Counted from the stretch's first letter, positions 47,896 through 56,901 are shown. The stretch is 64,000 nt of DNA from Prauserella alba (GCF_024171735.1 NZ_JAMTCH010000006.1:248001-312000); one strand, 5' to 3'. Notes: generated by a model from the letters alone, not told the origin. Numbers and translations are program-made.

Positions 47896-48110
47896 TCACC
47901 CGATCGCGAGCACCCCGTGGGCGATGAGCGCCGACGCCACGAAAGGTCGCGGTGAGCACCGTCAGCCCCACCGGAACGACCCGCCAGGCGATCCGGCGCA
48001 ACAGATGGGCGTCCTCGCCCAGCCCGGGCCCGGCGAGCACGAGCATCGCCACCGTGGTGATCGCGAGCAGCAGCCAGGAGGAGACCGGGGCGCGCTGCTC
48101 GTCGGCAGGT
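47896..48110 (-). pseudogene. Remnant of a membrane protein gene (C-terminal end)
   Basis: Translating the minus strand gives [20 protein letters not shown], a hydrophobic helix, then [21 protein letters not shown]. The expected continuation [14 protein letters not shown] and a stop are in another frame, displaced by one extra base in the run near 47941-47944. Only this C-terminal end is left; nothing upstream continues it. Family not recognised. Confidence 0.55.
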
Positions 48111-48159
48111 AGTGACGCCGCAACGCTCGTCCCGGAGTCGCCGACCGCCGGTGTCGCCT

Positions 48160-48468
48160 TCGGCGCGGGTGCTGGAGTGGTTCTTCCTCCGAGTGCCCTC
48201 CGACCGGCTCGACGAAGCCGGCCGGACGCTCGCCGCCGTACCCGAGGTTCGGGCGATCCTGACGGCGGCCGGCCCCGTCAACCTGACGGTCGCCGCCTGG
48301 CTGCACTCGGTCGCGGACGGGCAGCGCCTCGAGACGCAACTGCGCCGGCTGCTGCCGCACGTCGACGTGGTCGATCGCAGTGTCGTGCTCCGGCCCTACA
48401 AGCTCGTCGGGCGCCTGCTCGACGCGCGCGGCTTCGCCACCGGTGTCGTTCCCCTCGAACTCACCTGA
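48160..48468 (+). pseudogene. Remnant of an Lrp/AsnC family regulator (C-terminal domain)
   Basis: About 100 residues (from [18 protein letters not shown] to VVPLELT) align in order with the end of the intact regulator at 42078-43124: the blocks PGPANLLVTTWMRSIEE and VLRTPKRLGWVLDE there correspond to [17 protein letters not shown] and [14 protein letters not shown] here. The DNA-binding half is missing and no start with a ribosome site is seen, so it is a fragment. Confidence 0.65.
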
Positions 48469-48485
48469 CCCGCGTAGCCCAGGCC

Positions 48486-48575
48486 GGTGTTGCCCCGGGC
48501 GGTGTTGCCCCGGGCGGTGTTGCCCCGGGCGGTGTTGCCCCGGGCGGTGTTGCCCCGGGCGGTGTTGCCCCGGCC
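48486..48575. repeat. Six tandem copies of a 15-base unit
   Basis: GGTGTTGCCCCGGGC is repeated five times exactly from 48486 and a sixth time with an altered end (48561-48575). Each unit contains the self-complementary CCCCGGGG-like core. It begins right after the Lrp remnant. Frames through it give short repeated peptides that are not credible proteins. Too regular and spacerless for CRISPR. Confidence 0.9.
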
Positions 48576-48968
48576 CGCGGAACCGGCACGTCTCGGCAGA
48601 CCCGGCGGCAGCGCCGGGGCCAGGGAGGGCCCCGCACCGGACAATCACACATTCGTTCTATCGAAATGTCGACCGGCGAATGAACCGAGGGTGACGACGG
48701 CGCGAAGTTCGAAGAATCGAATGTCGCACGGCACTGCGGCGAGACATCGCCACCGTGCGGCCAACACATGCACCGGCGATTCTCCCCGGCCGGATCGTCT
48801 CCCCGAAGGGGAATCCCCGACGATTTCGCAGGTCACGATGGCGCAGCGCAACGGTGACAAGCAGCACTCGCCGTCATCGCGACGGAATCTGCTATACTAG
48901 TCTCGTATCAGAATTCGAGGTGTGCTGGATTTGGGGATGCAGGTTTCGGCGATGCAATCGGGGTCACG
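48576..48968. other. Intergenic region before the GntR gene
   Basis: About 390 bases without a gene. It is less GC-rich than its surroundings. TATACT at 48893-48898 is a good -10 hexamer 70 bases before the GntR start, and ATAC-TAGTCTC-GTAT there is a small dyad that could be an autoregulatory site. Confidence 0.5.
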
Positions 48969-49625
48969 ATGAGCGCAACCACCGAGGATCAACCGGTTTC
49001 CATGGCCGAGAAGGCCTATCAGGCGATCCGCGACCGGCTGATCATGCTGGACATCCCGCCGATGGAACCGATCGACGACGCCGCGCTGGCGCAGTCGCTC
49101 GACATCGGCAGGACCCCGGTGCGGGAAGCGCTCAAGCGTCTCGAGATCGACCGCTTGGTCGTGTCCTACCCGCGCCGGGGAACCTTCGCCACTGCCGTGG
49201 ACATCACCGACCTGGCATCCATCTCCGATCTGCGCGTGCACCTCGAACCGCTCGCGGCGCGCCGCGCGGCCGAGACCCTCGGCGACACGGAGGCCGAGGA
49301 GTTCGCCGAGCTCGCCGATTTCCTCGACGACATGGACTTCCGCTCCCTCACGCGCGACGAGGTGATGCGGTGGGACCTCCACGTGCACCGCGCGATCTAC
49401 CACGCGGCGGGAAATACGCACCTGGAAGACACGCTGATCCGCTACGACAATCTCGCGACCCGAATCTTCTGTGTCTTCCTCGACCGCATGCCGGAGTTCG
49501 ACAGTCACGTCATGGAGCACTCGGGACTATTGCGGGCGATCAGCGCGCGCGAGCCGGACAAGGCTGAACGGCTCGCGCGCGAACACGTGCTGAACTTCGA
49601 CAAGGCCATGCGCTCGTTGGTCTGA
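48969..49625 (+). CDS. GntR family transcriptional regulator (FCD domain)
   Basis: A 218-residue FadR-subfamily GntR regulator. The winged helix covers about 12-75 (AYQAIRDRLIMLDIPP, then GRTPVREALKRLEIDRLV), and the helical FCD ligand domain about 80-215, with metal-type histidines in DLHVHRAIYHAAGN and HVMEHSGLLRAI. It is at the left end of the betaine-catabolic region and is the best candidate for the protein that binds the repeated GATATATC palindrome. Confidence 0.92.
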   Translation: MSATTEDQPVSMAEKAYQAIRDRLIMLDIPPMEPIDDAALAQSLDIGRTPVREALKRLEIDRLVVSYPRRGTFATAVDITDLASISDLRVHLEPLAARRAAETLGDTEAEEFAELADFLDDMDFRSLTRDEVMRWDLHVHRAIYHAAGNTHLEDTLIRYDNLATRIFCVFLDRMPEFDSHVMEHSGLLRAISAREPDKAERLAREHVLNFDKAMRSLV

Positions 49626-49667
49626 AACCGTTTCGATTCGGGAGACGTGCGTTCGGCGGCGTGCCGG

Positions 49668-50831
49668 TCACCGGCTCTTGGCCAGTTTGCGCCGCCATTG
49701 CCCGAACGGACGAGCCCTGTCGATGGCCAGGACTCCCACGGGACGTTCCTCGGCGTCGAGGTAGAGGGCCAGGAAGTCGCCCGAGTCCGGGTCTCCCTCC
49801 TCGACCTGCACCGTGCAGTCGGCCGAGCGGTGGCCTGCGAACTGGATCTTGTGGCCGTACTGGTCGGACCAGAAGTAGGGAACCGAGTGATGCGCCGGGG
49901 CCGAGTGCTCCCTGCCGAGCAGCGCGGCGACGGCGGCCGCCGGTTGCTGCAACGCGTTGGTCCAGTGTTCGAGACGCAGCCAGCCGGCCGTGTAGTCGCG
50001 GTAGGAGTGAGCGCAGTCGCCGACCGCGAGGACCTCGGGGATGGTCGTGCGCCCTTGCTCATCGGTGCGAACGCCGTCGTCGATCTCCAGACCGGATCCG
50101 GCGAGCCACTCGGTGTTCGGCTGGGCACCGATGCCGACCACGACGACGTCGGCCGGCAGTTCGCGCCCGTCGGTGAGGCGCACCGCCGTCACGCGGGTCT
50201 CCCCGACCAGCTCGGCGAGCCCGGTGCCCACGTGCAACCGTGCACCGTTGCGTGCGTGCAGCCTGCCGCACACGGCGCCCATCTCCGCGCCCAGCGGTCG
50301 CTGCAGCGGGACGTCCGCCGCCTCGACGACGTCCACCTCACAACCGAGGGCCGCTGCGGTGGAGGCGATCTCTGCGCCGATGAAGCCCGCGCCGATGACG
50401 ACGAGCCGCGCGCCGGGGACCAGCTCGCTGCGCAGCGCCCTGGCGTCGTCGAGGGTGCGCAGGGTGTGCACGCCCTGCGGGCAGCCGCCGGGGAACTGAC
50501 GCGCTCGTGCACCGGTGGCGAGGACGACAGCATCGGTGCCGACCCGGGATCCGTCCTCGAGGACCACGGCCTTTCCGGCGTTGTCCAGTGAACTGGCCGC
50601 CTGGCCGAGGACCCATTCCACGCCGAGTTCGACGTCGTCGGAATCGGTGAGCCCGATGTCCTCCTCGCTGACGGTTCCGGCGAGGTATTCCTTCGACAGC
50701 GGCGGCCGATCGTAGGGCTCGTGCTGTTCGTCGCCGATCACGGTGATCCGACCTTCGAACTCCTGCGCGCGCAGTGCGCGGACGGTCGCCAGCCCCGCCA
50801 GCGAGGCCCCGACGACAGTGATGTGCTCCAT
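49668..50831 (-). CDS. FAD-dependent ferredoxin reductase
   Basis: A 387-residue reductase of the Rieske-oxygenase type (ferredoxin--NAD(P)+ reductase). FAD-binding VVGASLAGLATVRAL at the N-terminus, NAD-binding VIGAGFIGAEIASTA in the middle, and VLAVGDCAH for the FAD ribityl contact. The ATG overlaps the stop of the Rieske ferredoxin gene by one base (TGATG), so the two are co-translated. They should form the electron chain NADH to FAD to 2Fe-2S for a Rieske oxygenase, most simply the one at 55753-56901. Confidence 0.9.
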   Translation of the reverse strand: MEHITVVGASLAGLATVRALRAQEFEGRITVIGDEQHEPYDRPPLSKEYLAGTVSEEDIGLTDSDDVELGVEWVLGQAASSLDNAGKAVVLEDGSRVGTDAVVLATGARARQFPGGCPQGVHTLRTLDDARALRSELVPGARLVVIGAGFIGAEIASTAAALGCEVDVVEAADVPLQRPLGAEMGAVCGRLHARNGARLHVGTGLAELVGETRVTAVRLTDGRELPADVVVVGIGAQPNTEWLAGSGLEIDDGVRTDEQGRTTIPEVLAVGDCAHSYRDYTAGWLRLEHWTNALQQPAAAVAALLGREHSAPAHHSVPYFWSDQYGHKIQFAGHRSADCTVQVEEGDPDSGDFLALYLDAEERPVGVLAIDRARPFGQWRRKLAKSR

Positions 50832-51172
50832 CAACCGACCTCCTCCACAACCGCGCCACCGACGGTGACCCGGGTCGACTCGTGCACGTAGATCAAGCCG
50901 TCCTCGATCGAGACCGCGTGCGTGCGCACCGGCTTCTTCGCGGGCGGACCGCTCGGCTGACCGGTCCGGAGGTCGAAGCAGGCGGCGTGCAGCGGACACT
51001 CCACCGCGCACCCCTCGAGCCATCCGTCCGACAGCGACGCGTCCTGATGCGAGCAGGTGTCGTCGATCGCGTAGAGCTCACCGTCCACGTTGAATACCGC
51101 GATCGCCACCTCGCCCTGAACCCGGACCGACTCCCCGGGCGGCAGGCCGGCCAACTCACCAACCAAGATCAT
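50831..51172 (-). CDS. Rieske-type ferredoxin
   Basis: A 113-residue Rieske 2Fe-2S ferredoxin. Ligands are Cys40 and His42 in DDTCSHQDASL and Cys59 and His62 in VECPLHAACFDL, the CxH...CxxH pattern. Length and lack of a membrane anchor fit the soluble ferredoxins of three-component dioxygenases. The upstream 350 bases are shared with the divergent ProP-like gene and contain a copy of the GATATATC palindrome. Confidence 0.92.
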   Translation of the reverse strand: MILVGELAGLPPGESVRVQGEVAIAVFNVDGELYAIDDTCSHQDASLSDGWLEGCAVECPLHAACFDLRTGQPSGPPAKKPVRTHAVSIEDGLIYVHESTRVTVGGAVVEEVG

Positions 51173-51427
51173 TAGGGGCCCCTGTTGCTCATAGAGGAAC
51201 GAGTAGTGCATTACGCAACTCACAGGATGGGGCTCGACACCCCCCGAGTCAACGGTCAAATTCGGTCGGAAACACGCGAGTTTCGAGCGACACGACCAGC
51301 GAAAACGACCTTGGACGCGCAGTGGCCACGGAGCCGCACCGAACGATGTGACGGCTCCGCGGACGTCTGCGAAGAGGGGGTAGATTCTTGCTTCGAAGAG
51401 CGCTGACCGGCTACCTTATCGCGGACA

Positions 51428-51435
51428 GATATATC
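51428..51435. promoter_or_regulatory. GATATATC palindrome, copy 1 (ferredoxin/proP intergenic)
   Basis: AGATATATCAG contains the perfect palindrome GATATATC also found at 63607-63614 and, with one change, near 63815-63822. It lies 89 bases before the transporter start in an AT-rich stretch that could be a promoter. Candidate operator of the betaine region. Confidence 0.5.
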
Positions 51436-51523
51436 AGTAGTCGATCGCGGTCACAACCGCGATGCTGCCGCGGCATCGCGCCACCACCACTCGCCGCCGC
51501 ACATCGCACCTTCGGGGAGCCCC

Positions 51524-52957
51524 ATGACCGATAAGTCCAGGCGACCGCGCCGGGGCCTGACGCCCCCCGTGGTGCAAGAAGAGCGAACGGTCCGCCGCGC
51601 CACCGGCGCGGCCGCGGTCGGCAACGTCGCGGAGTGGTACGACTTCGGCATCTACTCCTACCTGGCCGCGGTCGTACTGGACCGGGTCTTCTTCCCGGAC
51701 CTCGGCCAGTGGTCGGCGGTCTTCACCCTCGGCGCGTTCGCCGCCGCGTTCGTCATGCGACCGCTGGGCGGGCTGATCTTCGGCAGACTCGGCGACCGGT
51801 ACGGCCGCACCAAGGTCCTCTCGGCCACGATCCTCCTGATGGCCGTGGCCACGGTCCTGCTCGGCCTCGTGCCCAGTTACGGCGCCGCCGGAATGCTGGC
51901 CCCGGTGCTGGTCCTGATCATCCGGATGCTGCAGGGATTCTCCGCCGGCGGCGAGTACGTCGGGGCGCTGACCCTGATGGCCGAGTACGCACCGGACCGC
52001 AGACGCGGATTCTTCGGCAGCTGGCTGGAGTTCAGCACGATCACCGGCTACACCCTCGGCGCGAGCACCTGCGGTGCAGTGATCGCGCTACTGCCCGACG
52101 ACCAGCTGATCGCCTGGGGCTGGCGCGTGCCGTTCATGCTCGCACTGCCGTTGGGCATCGCCGGGCTGTACCTGCGCATGCGCCTGGAGGACACCCCGGC
52201 GTTCCGGCAGCAGATGGAGCGCTCCCCCGCACTGGCCACGATGTCGACCAGGCGCGCGGTGCAGATCGTGCGGCGTCACTACCGCACCGCGGCGCTCGTG
52301 GCCGCGGGCGTGGTCGTGGCATGGAACGTGACCAACTACGTGCTGACCAACTACGTGCCGACCTATCTGACCGGCACGCTCCCCCGCTACGGCGAGAGCG
52401 GGACGACCAGCGGCATCGCCACCGGATTGCAGGTGGCCGTCATGCTCGTGATGCTGTGCGCGATCGTCAGCGTCGGACGACTCAGCGACCGCATCGGCCG
52501 TAAACCGGTACTGATGACCGGAAGCGTGGCGCTGGTGCTGCTCGGCTTGCCGGCCGTGTGGCTGCTGCGCACCGGGATAGCGGGCCAGATCGTCGGGTTG
52601 CTGATCATCGGTATGTGCCTGATGTGCTTCGCGGCGGTCTCACCGTCGACGTTGCCCGCACTGTTCCCCACCATGATCCGGTACAGCAGCCTCGCGGTGA
52701 TCTTCAACCTGTCGGTGTCGCTGTTCGCCGGTACCGCGCCCACCATCATCGAGGCCGCGGTCACGGCGACCGGCAACCTGGATTGGCCGGGTTACTACCT
52801 CATCGGCGCCGGCATCATAGGCATCGTCGCCACCCATTTCCTCCGCGAGCACGCCGGTAAACCGCTCGACGGCGCCGCTCCACTGACCTCCAGCGCCGAA
52901 CTCCCACCGCCCCCGTTGTCCGAGGACGGCGTCCCGCTGGAACCGCCCCGGCACTAG
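51524..52957 (+). CDS. MFS transporter, ProP-like (proline/betaine uptake)
   Basis: A 477-residue MHS-group MFS transporter. GNVAEWYDFGIYSYLAAVV, RPLGGLIFGRLGDRYGRTKVL, QGFSAGGEYVGALTLMAEYAP and LSDRIGRKPVLM are hallmarks of ProP and relatives. ProP imports betaine and proline with protons. Its place among betaine-demethylation genes and the shared palindrome upstream favour betaine or dimethylglycine uptake. GGGGAG lies before the ATG. Confidence 0.88.
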   Translation: MTDKSRRPRRGLTPPVVQEERTVRRATGAAAVGNVAEWYDFGIYSYLAAVVLDRVFFPDLGQWSAVFTLGAFAAAFVMRPLGGLIFGRLGDRYGRTKVLSATILLMAVATVLLGLVPSYGAAGMLAPVLVLIIRMLQGFSAGGEYVGALTLMAEYAPDRRRGFFGSWLEFSTITGYTLGASTCGAVIALLPDDQLIAWGWRVPFMLALPLGIAGLYLRMRLEDTPAFRQQMERSPALATMSTRRAVQIVRRHYRTAALVAAGVVVAWNVTNYVLTNYVPTYLTGTLPRYGESGTTSGIATGLQVAVMLVMLCAIVSVGRLSDRIGRKPVLMTGSVALVLLGLPAVWLLRTGIAGQIVGLLIIGMCLMCFAAVSPSTLPALFPTMIRYSSLAVIFNLSVSLFAGTAPTIIEAAVTATGNLDWPGYYLIGAGIIGIVATHFLREHAGKPLDGAAPLTSSAELPPPPLSEDGVPLEPPRH

Positions 52958-53109
52958 TACTCCCGCAGCTCGGGCTGGCCCTGGTTCGCGGGTTGGATCG
53001 TCGGTAGTGGCGTTGTCGTGCTCGGTGCCGGGACATCGGCGCCGTGGTGAACGGCCGATTCGAGGCTCGATGTCCACGACCGGTGCGATGATCCGTGTGG
53101 GGCACAGGT

Positions 53110-53140
53110 GTGGATTTCGTTGCAGGTCAACGAAATCCAC
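53110..53140. repeat. Perfect 13-base inverted repeat
   Basis: GTGGATTTCGTTG (53110-53122) and CAACGAAATCCAC (53128-53140) are perfectly complementary with a five-base loop. The stem is richer in A and T than its surroundings. It lies about 150 bases after the transporter stop; it may be its terminator, though it has no U-tract. Confidence 0.75.
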
Positions 53141-53244
53141 CTGTCGGGTTGCGTGGTCACACCCCCTCCTTCGCGGGCCGTGACGACGGAAGGAAAGGCA
53201 CGGGCGAGCACGGCCAAGTGCTCCAACGGAGCCAGGAGCGGCCT

Positions 53245-53322
53245 CAGGCGTCGGTGGCCGGAGTTGATACCAGGCGTCGTTGCCAGGCTTCGGTGGCAGG
53301 CGTCGTTGCCAGGAGCCCCTGC
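53245..53322. repeat. Three degenerate copies of a 26-base repeat
   Basis: Units beginning CAGGCGTCG start at 53245, 53271 and 53297, exactly 26 bases apart. The last two share CAGGCGTCGTTGCCAGG exactly; the first is more diverged. Confidence 0.65.
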
Positions 53323-54147
53323 GGCGTAGCTGTCCACGTGTATTGCGGCGGTCTCGAAGCGACCGCATCGGCGCGAAGAGTTCCCGTCCCGGTGCTGGTT
53401 CGCCGATCGCGGCTGATGGCAAGACCCTGGCCGGCCCGGCTATTCCAGACGCGCGCGGAGTCCCGGGTCGGCGCCGGACGCCTCTCACCTGCCACCCATG
53501 AGGCCGCGACACGGCATCCAGGGCGTGTTCGATCAGCGCGTTCAATCGGCACCGTGGTGAACGGCGTGGTCGATCGGCGTGGTCGCGAGGGCGGGTTTCG
53601 TCGCGAACGCAGTGGTCCTCGATTCCGGACTCCGCGCAGCGATCCGGGTCGTTGGTCCACGAGACCGGAAGATGCAGAACCCGAACGAGGAACGTGTGTT
53701 CTACCGTGGCGGAACAGATTGAGGCCTGCCGTGGTCAGGGCACTCTCGCGTCTTCGAACGTCTCCGGCCGCGTCGCCGGCCTGCGTCTTCGGCGCTACGC
53801 CGACCCCCGCAGCCCGCCAGCTGATCATCATTCGTCCACCCGACCGACCATACTCAACCGGCTGCCACAGCCGTCTCCACCAGCAACATCACAGAGTCCG
53901 GCCGAGGTGCCGAGGCCGGAACTTCCCGCCGCGCATTGCCGGGCCGACGTAGGTGCCGCCGGATCGATGTGGGTGCCGGGTCGATACGACTTCCGGGCCC
54001 GACGTGCAGGTCGAGACCACCGGCGGAGGCATGGACCGGGATCTTTCCTCCGCCGAGCCTTCGGTGCATGCCACCGGAGTCCGGTTCACCCTATTGTGCA
54101 ATGGCAGATTCGTACACCAGTTCGATAGCGTGGGTGTTGTGGATGAC

Positions 54148-55545
54148 ATGGGGGACGACAGAGTTAGTGACGACGGTGTTGGTGACAGCATCGAGCAGCT
54201 GCGGGGCCTACGTGCCTGGCGGGCGCAGCGCGACGCCGAAGAACTGGCACTACTGGCCGACCTCTCGGCGGCGGTGGGTGACGATCGCGGGTTGGCGGAG
54301 GAGCTGACCCCGGTGTTGCGGGTCTCGACCCGTGAGGTCGAACGCCGCATTGACGACGGCAAGTCGTTGACCCGGCGGATGCCGCGGCTGCTCGCATCGA
54401 TGCGCACCGGCGAGCTCGAGGCGTACGGAGCAAGGCGGGTGCTGACCGTCGTCGATCCGCTCGATGATGACGCGGCCCGCCAGGTCGACGAGCTGCTGGC
54501 CGACAAGCTGGTGGAGGCGCCGGAAACGGCGTGGCAGCCAGGAAACCTGGCCCAGCGCGCACGCCGACTCGCGGAAAAGGTGGACCCCGGCGGGCGAACC
54601 CAGCGTGCACGGCGGGCGCGGGCAGAGCGGAAACTGGAGCTCACGCCGGGCGAGCATGCGATGTCTACGTTGGAAGCCAGCCTGCCCGCCGAGGTCGCAG
54701 CGGCCTGCTACTCGCGGGTCGATGGGATGGCACGGTCACTGCGCCACGGTGGCGACGGGCGCACCCTGGAACAACTACGTGCCGACGTGACCGCCGACCT
54801 GTTGCTCGGGCGCGATGTCGGCGTGACGGCGCCGGAGGCGGCGGCCATGGTTTACCTGCACCTTCCGGTGGATGCGGCCCTGACGATGTCTGATGAGGGG
54901 TGCGAGCTGGACGGCTACGGACCTGTCCCGGCGGCGATCGCGCGGGAGATCATGACCAACGAACGCAGCACCTGGCGCGCGGTGCTGTGTGATCCCGGGA
55001 CGGGTGAGCCGGTCGATCTGGGTCGTACTCGGCGGCGGCCGAGTGCGGTGATCCGTGACCTGGTGCGGGTGCGAGACCGCGAATGCGTCATGCCCTGGTG
55101 TCACCGGCCGGCCCGGCACTGCGACCACGACCACGAAACGCCCTGGGCCACCCCCGACCGGAGCGCTGGCGGTGGCGCTGGTGGTGGGTCCACGTCGGTG
55201 GCCAACGGCGGCCCCCGCTGCCGACGACACCACCGCCTGAAAGACCAACCCGGCTGGAGCACCCGCTACGACCCCGCCCGCGGCATCACGTCCGTGACGA
55301 TGCCACACGGAGCGACTTACACCGCACACCGCGAGCCCGTCCTCACCCCGAGTCGCACCGCCCCGACACGCGACACCCAGCCACACCGCGGCCCAGCCCA
55401 CCACGGCCAGGCACCCCACAGCCGGGCACATCAAAGCCACGACCCGGCACGCGACGCCCTGGTGTGCCGCCGAACCGCCGCAGCCGAACCGACGCGAGAA
55501 ACGACCGACCCGGAACACCAGGACGACGCCGGCCTACCGTTCTAG
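54148..55545 (+). CDS. DUF222 / HNH endonuclease domain protein (13E12 repeat family)
   Basis: About 465 residues. A DUF222 helical region (about 10-250, with LRAWRAQRDAEELALLADLS and STREVERRIDDGKSLTRRMP) is followed by an HNH nuclease motif: VRVRDRECVMPWC, then HCDHDHETPWA and CRRHHRLKD, giving paired cysteines and the H-N-H-like histidines. The C-terminal 80 residues are disordered. Such genes are multicopy and mobile in actinobacteria; their role is uncertain. The start is unclear: ATG 54148, GTG 54139 or GTG 54130 follow a possible -10 (TATTGT), while an ATG at 54031 lies before it. It interrupts the betaine region. Confidence 0.82.
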   Translation: MGDDRVSDDGVGDSIEQLRGLRAWRAQRDAEELALLADLSAAVGDDRGLAEELTPVLRVSTREVERRIDDGKSLTRRMPRLLASMRTGELEAYGARRVLTVVDPLDDDAARQVDELLADKLVEAPETAWQPGNLAQRARRLAEKVDPGGRTQRARRARAERKLELTPGEHAMSTLEASLPAEVAAACYSRVDGMARSLRHGGDGRTLEQLRADVTADLLLGRDVGVTAPEAAAMVYLHLPVDAALTMSDEGCELDGYGPVPAAIAREIMTNERSTWRAVLCDPGTGEPVDLGRTRRRPSAVIRDLVRVRDRECVMPWCHRPARHCDHDHETPWATPDRSAGGGAGGGSTSVANGGPRCRRHHRLKDQPGWSTRYDPARGITSVTMPHGATYTAHREPVLTPSRTAPTRDTQPHRGPAHHGQAPHSRAHQSHDPARDALVCRRTAAAEPTRETTDPEHQDDAGLPF

Positions 55546-55614
55546 GCGGACCCGGCCATCAGGCTGGTCACACCGAGTTCTCACGCCGAGTTCGGTGGGC
55601 CTTCCGACAACCCT

Positions 55615-55738
55615 GGGCCTCTTCGCCCACCCGGCCATGGGCGCAAAGAGGCCCCGCGCCTTTCCGAGCTGCCCCTGGAGGCCGGAACTGAACTCTCCGT
55701 CCTCCCCCAGGGGCGCAACTGCTACCCGGCGCGGGGCC
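55615..55738. terminator. Two overlapping long hairpins between convergent genes
   Basis: Hairpin one: GGGCCTCTT (55615-55623) with AAGAGGCCC (55646-55654), continued inside by CGCCCA/TGGGCG. Hairpin two: GGCCCCGCGCC (55650-55660) with GGCGCGGGGCC (55728-55738), containing a nested GCCCCTGG/CCAGGGGC stem (55671-55678, 55707-55714). They share 55650-55654, so only one can form fully at a time. The pair lies between the HNH gene and the convergent Rieske oxygenase gene. Confidence 0.65.
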
Positions 55739-55752
55739 CTTCCGAGACGGGG

Positions 55753-56901
55753 TCAGCCGATGTGCTCGCGGACCCAGTCGTGGAACTCGGAGATGTGGTG
55801 CTCACTGGGCACCAGGACACCGCCGCCTGCGTAGGCACGGGAGTCCATGGCCAGCTGGCAACGCTCACACGCGTCGAAGTCCTGCTGGTTGACCCGGTGG
55901 AACAGCTCCACGGAGCGGTCGATGTCGACGCCCGAGTCCACCACGTCCGGCAGGTAGAGCCAGTCGCAGCGCACCAACGTGCGCTCGGCGGTCAGCGGGA
56001 ACATCCGGTGGAAGACCACGTGGTCGGGCACCAGGTTGATGAACACCTGCGGCCGTACGGTGATGGCGTAGTAGCGGCGGTCCTGTTCCTCGCTGACCCC
56101 GGGAAGCTTCTCCAGGCCCTCCGACCCGTCCACAGTGAAGCCCTGGACGTCCTCACCGAACTCGGCGCCGTGCCCCACGAAGTACTGCGCCGCCAGCCCG
56201 TCGGCGAACTCCGGGAGCACCTCGGTGAGCTCGGGGTGGATCGTGGCGCAGTGGTAGCACTCCATGAAATTCTCGACGATCTGCTTCCAGTTCGCCTTCA
56301 CGTCGTACTCGATACGCCTGCCGAGCTTGAGATCCGCGACCTGGTAGCCGACGATCGCATCCGGGGTTCCCAGCCGCGCGCTGACATCACCGATCACGGT
56401 GTCCTCGAACGACGGTGGCTCCTCGGCCAGGCACAGCCACACGTAGCCGAGCCACTCGCGCACATGCACCTCGTGCAGCCCGTACTGGGTGCGGTCGATG
56501 TCGTCCATCGCGCCCAGGTTCGGCGCGGCGATCAATGCGCCGTCGAAGGAGTAGGTCCAGGCGTGATACGGGCACTGGAAGGACCGGCGGACCTCGCCCT
56601 TCTCCTCGGTGCACAGCCGCGCGCCGCGGTGGCGGCAGACGTTGAGGAACGCCTTGATCGCACCGTTGCGGCCTCGCGTGACCAGCACGCTCTCGCGTCC
56701 GATCTGGACCGTCTCGAACTGCCCGGGCTTGGCCACGTCCGCGCTGAGCACAGCGCAGAACCACGTGGCTTCGAAGATGTGCTCCTGTTCCAGGCGGAAG
56801 ATCTCGGGGTCGGTGTAGTAGTGCCCGGCCAGGGTCTCGCGCAGGCTCTCGGGAAGGTCGCCTGCCTGCTCCTGTGCGGTGGGAAGCTCACCGGTCGTCA
56901 T
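55753..56901 (-). CDS. gbcA: Rieske oxygenase alpha subunit, glycine betaine monooxygenase-like
   Basis: A 382-residue ring-hydroxylating-type oxygenase. The Rieske site has Cys89 and His91 (NVCRHRGARLC) and Cys110 and His113 (FQCPYHAWTYSFDG). The mononuclear iron site has His217 and His222 in ENFMECYHCATIHPEL and an aspartate in QQDFDACE. The alpha-only architecture and the neighbours (dimethylglycine oxidase, folate genes, glyA) point to N-demethylation of glycine betaine to dimethylglycine with release of formaldehyde, as by GbcA. Choline monooxygenase-like or another quaternary amine oxygenase is the alternative. It follows purU on the same strand after 273 bases, so it may have its own promoter. 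Confidence 0.85.
   Translation of the reverse strand: MTTGELPTAQEQAGDLPESLRETLAGHYYTDPEIFRLEQEHIFEATWFCAVLSADVAKPGQFETVQIGRESVLVTRGRNGAIKAFLNVCRHRGARLCTEEKGEVRRSFQCPYHAWTYSFDGALIAAPNLGAMDDIDRTQYGLHEVHVREWLGYVWLCLAEEPPSFEDTVIGDVSARLGTPDAIVGYQVADLKLGRRIEYDVKANWKQIVENFMECYHCATIHPELTEVLPEFADGLAAQYFVGHGAEFGEDVQGFTVDGSEGLEKLPGVSEEQDRRYYAITVRPQVFINLVPDHVVFHRMFPLTAERTLVRCDWLYLPDVVDSGVDIDRSVELFHRVNQQDFDACERCQLAMDSRAYAGGGVLVPSEHHISEFHDWVREHIG

Larger units (their letters stand above)
52958..54147. other. 1.2-kb region without a credible gene
   Basis: Open frames exist but are proline/arginine-rich and resemble no family. The region holds a 13-base-pair hairpin (53110-53140), a degenerate 26-base triple repeat (53245-53322) and, near its right end, TATTGT at about 54085-54095 as a possible -10 for the HNH gene. 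It looks like degraded or non-coding DNA beside an accessory gene. Confidence 0.6.

Noticed and set aside
48486-48575. Tandem array considered as CRISPR or as a repeat protein
   Set aside because: Units are contiguous with no spacers, so not CRISPR. The peptides in all frames are five-residue repeats without flanking domains.
53095-53952. 285-codon open frame in the gene-poor region
   Set aside because: Composition is Arg/Pro-rich, it runs through the hairpin and the 26-base repeats, has no ribosome site and no recognisable domain.
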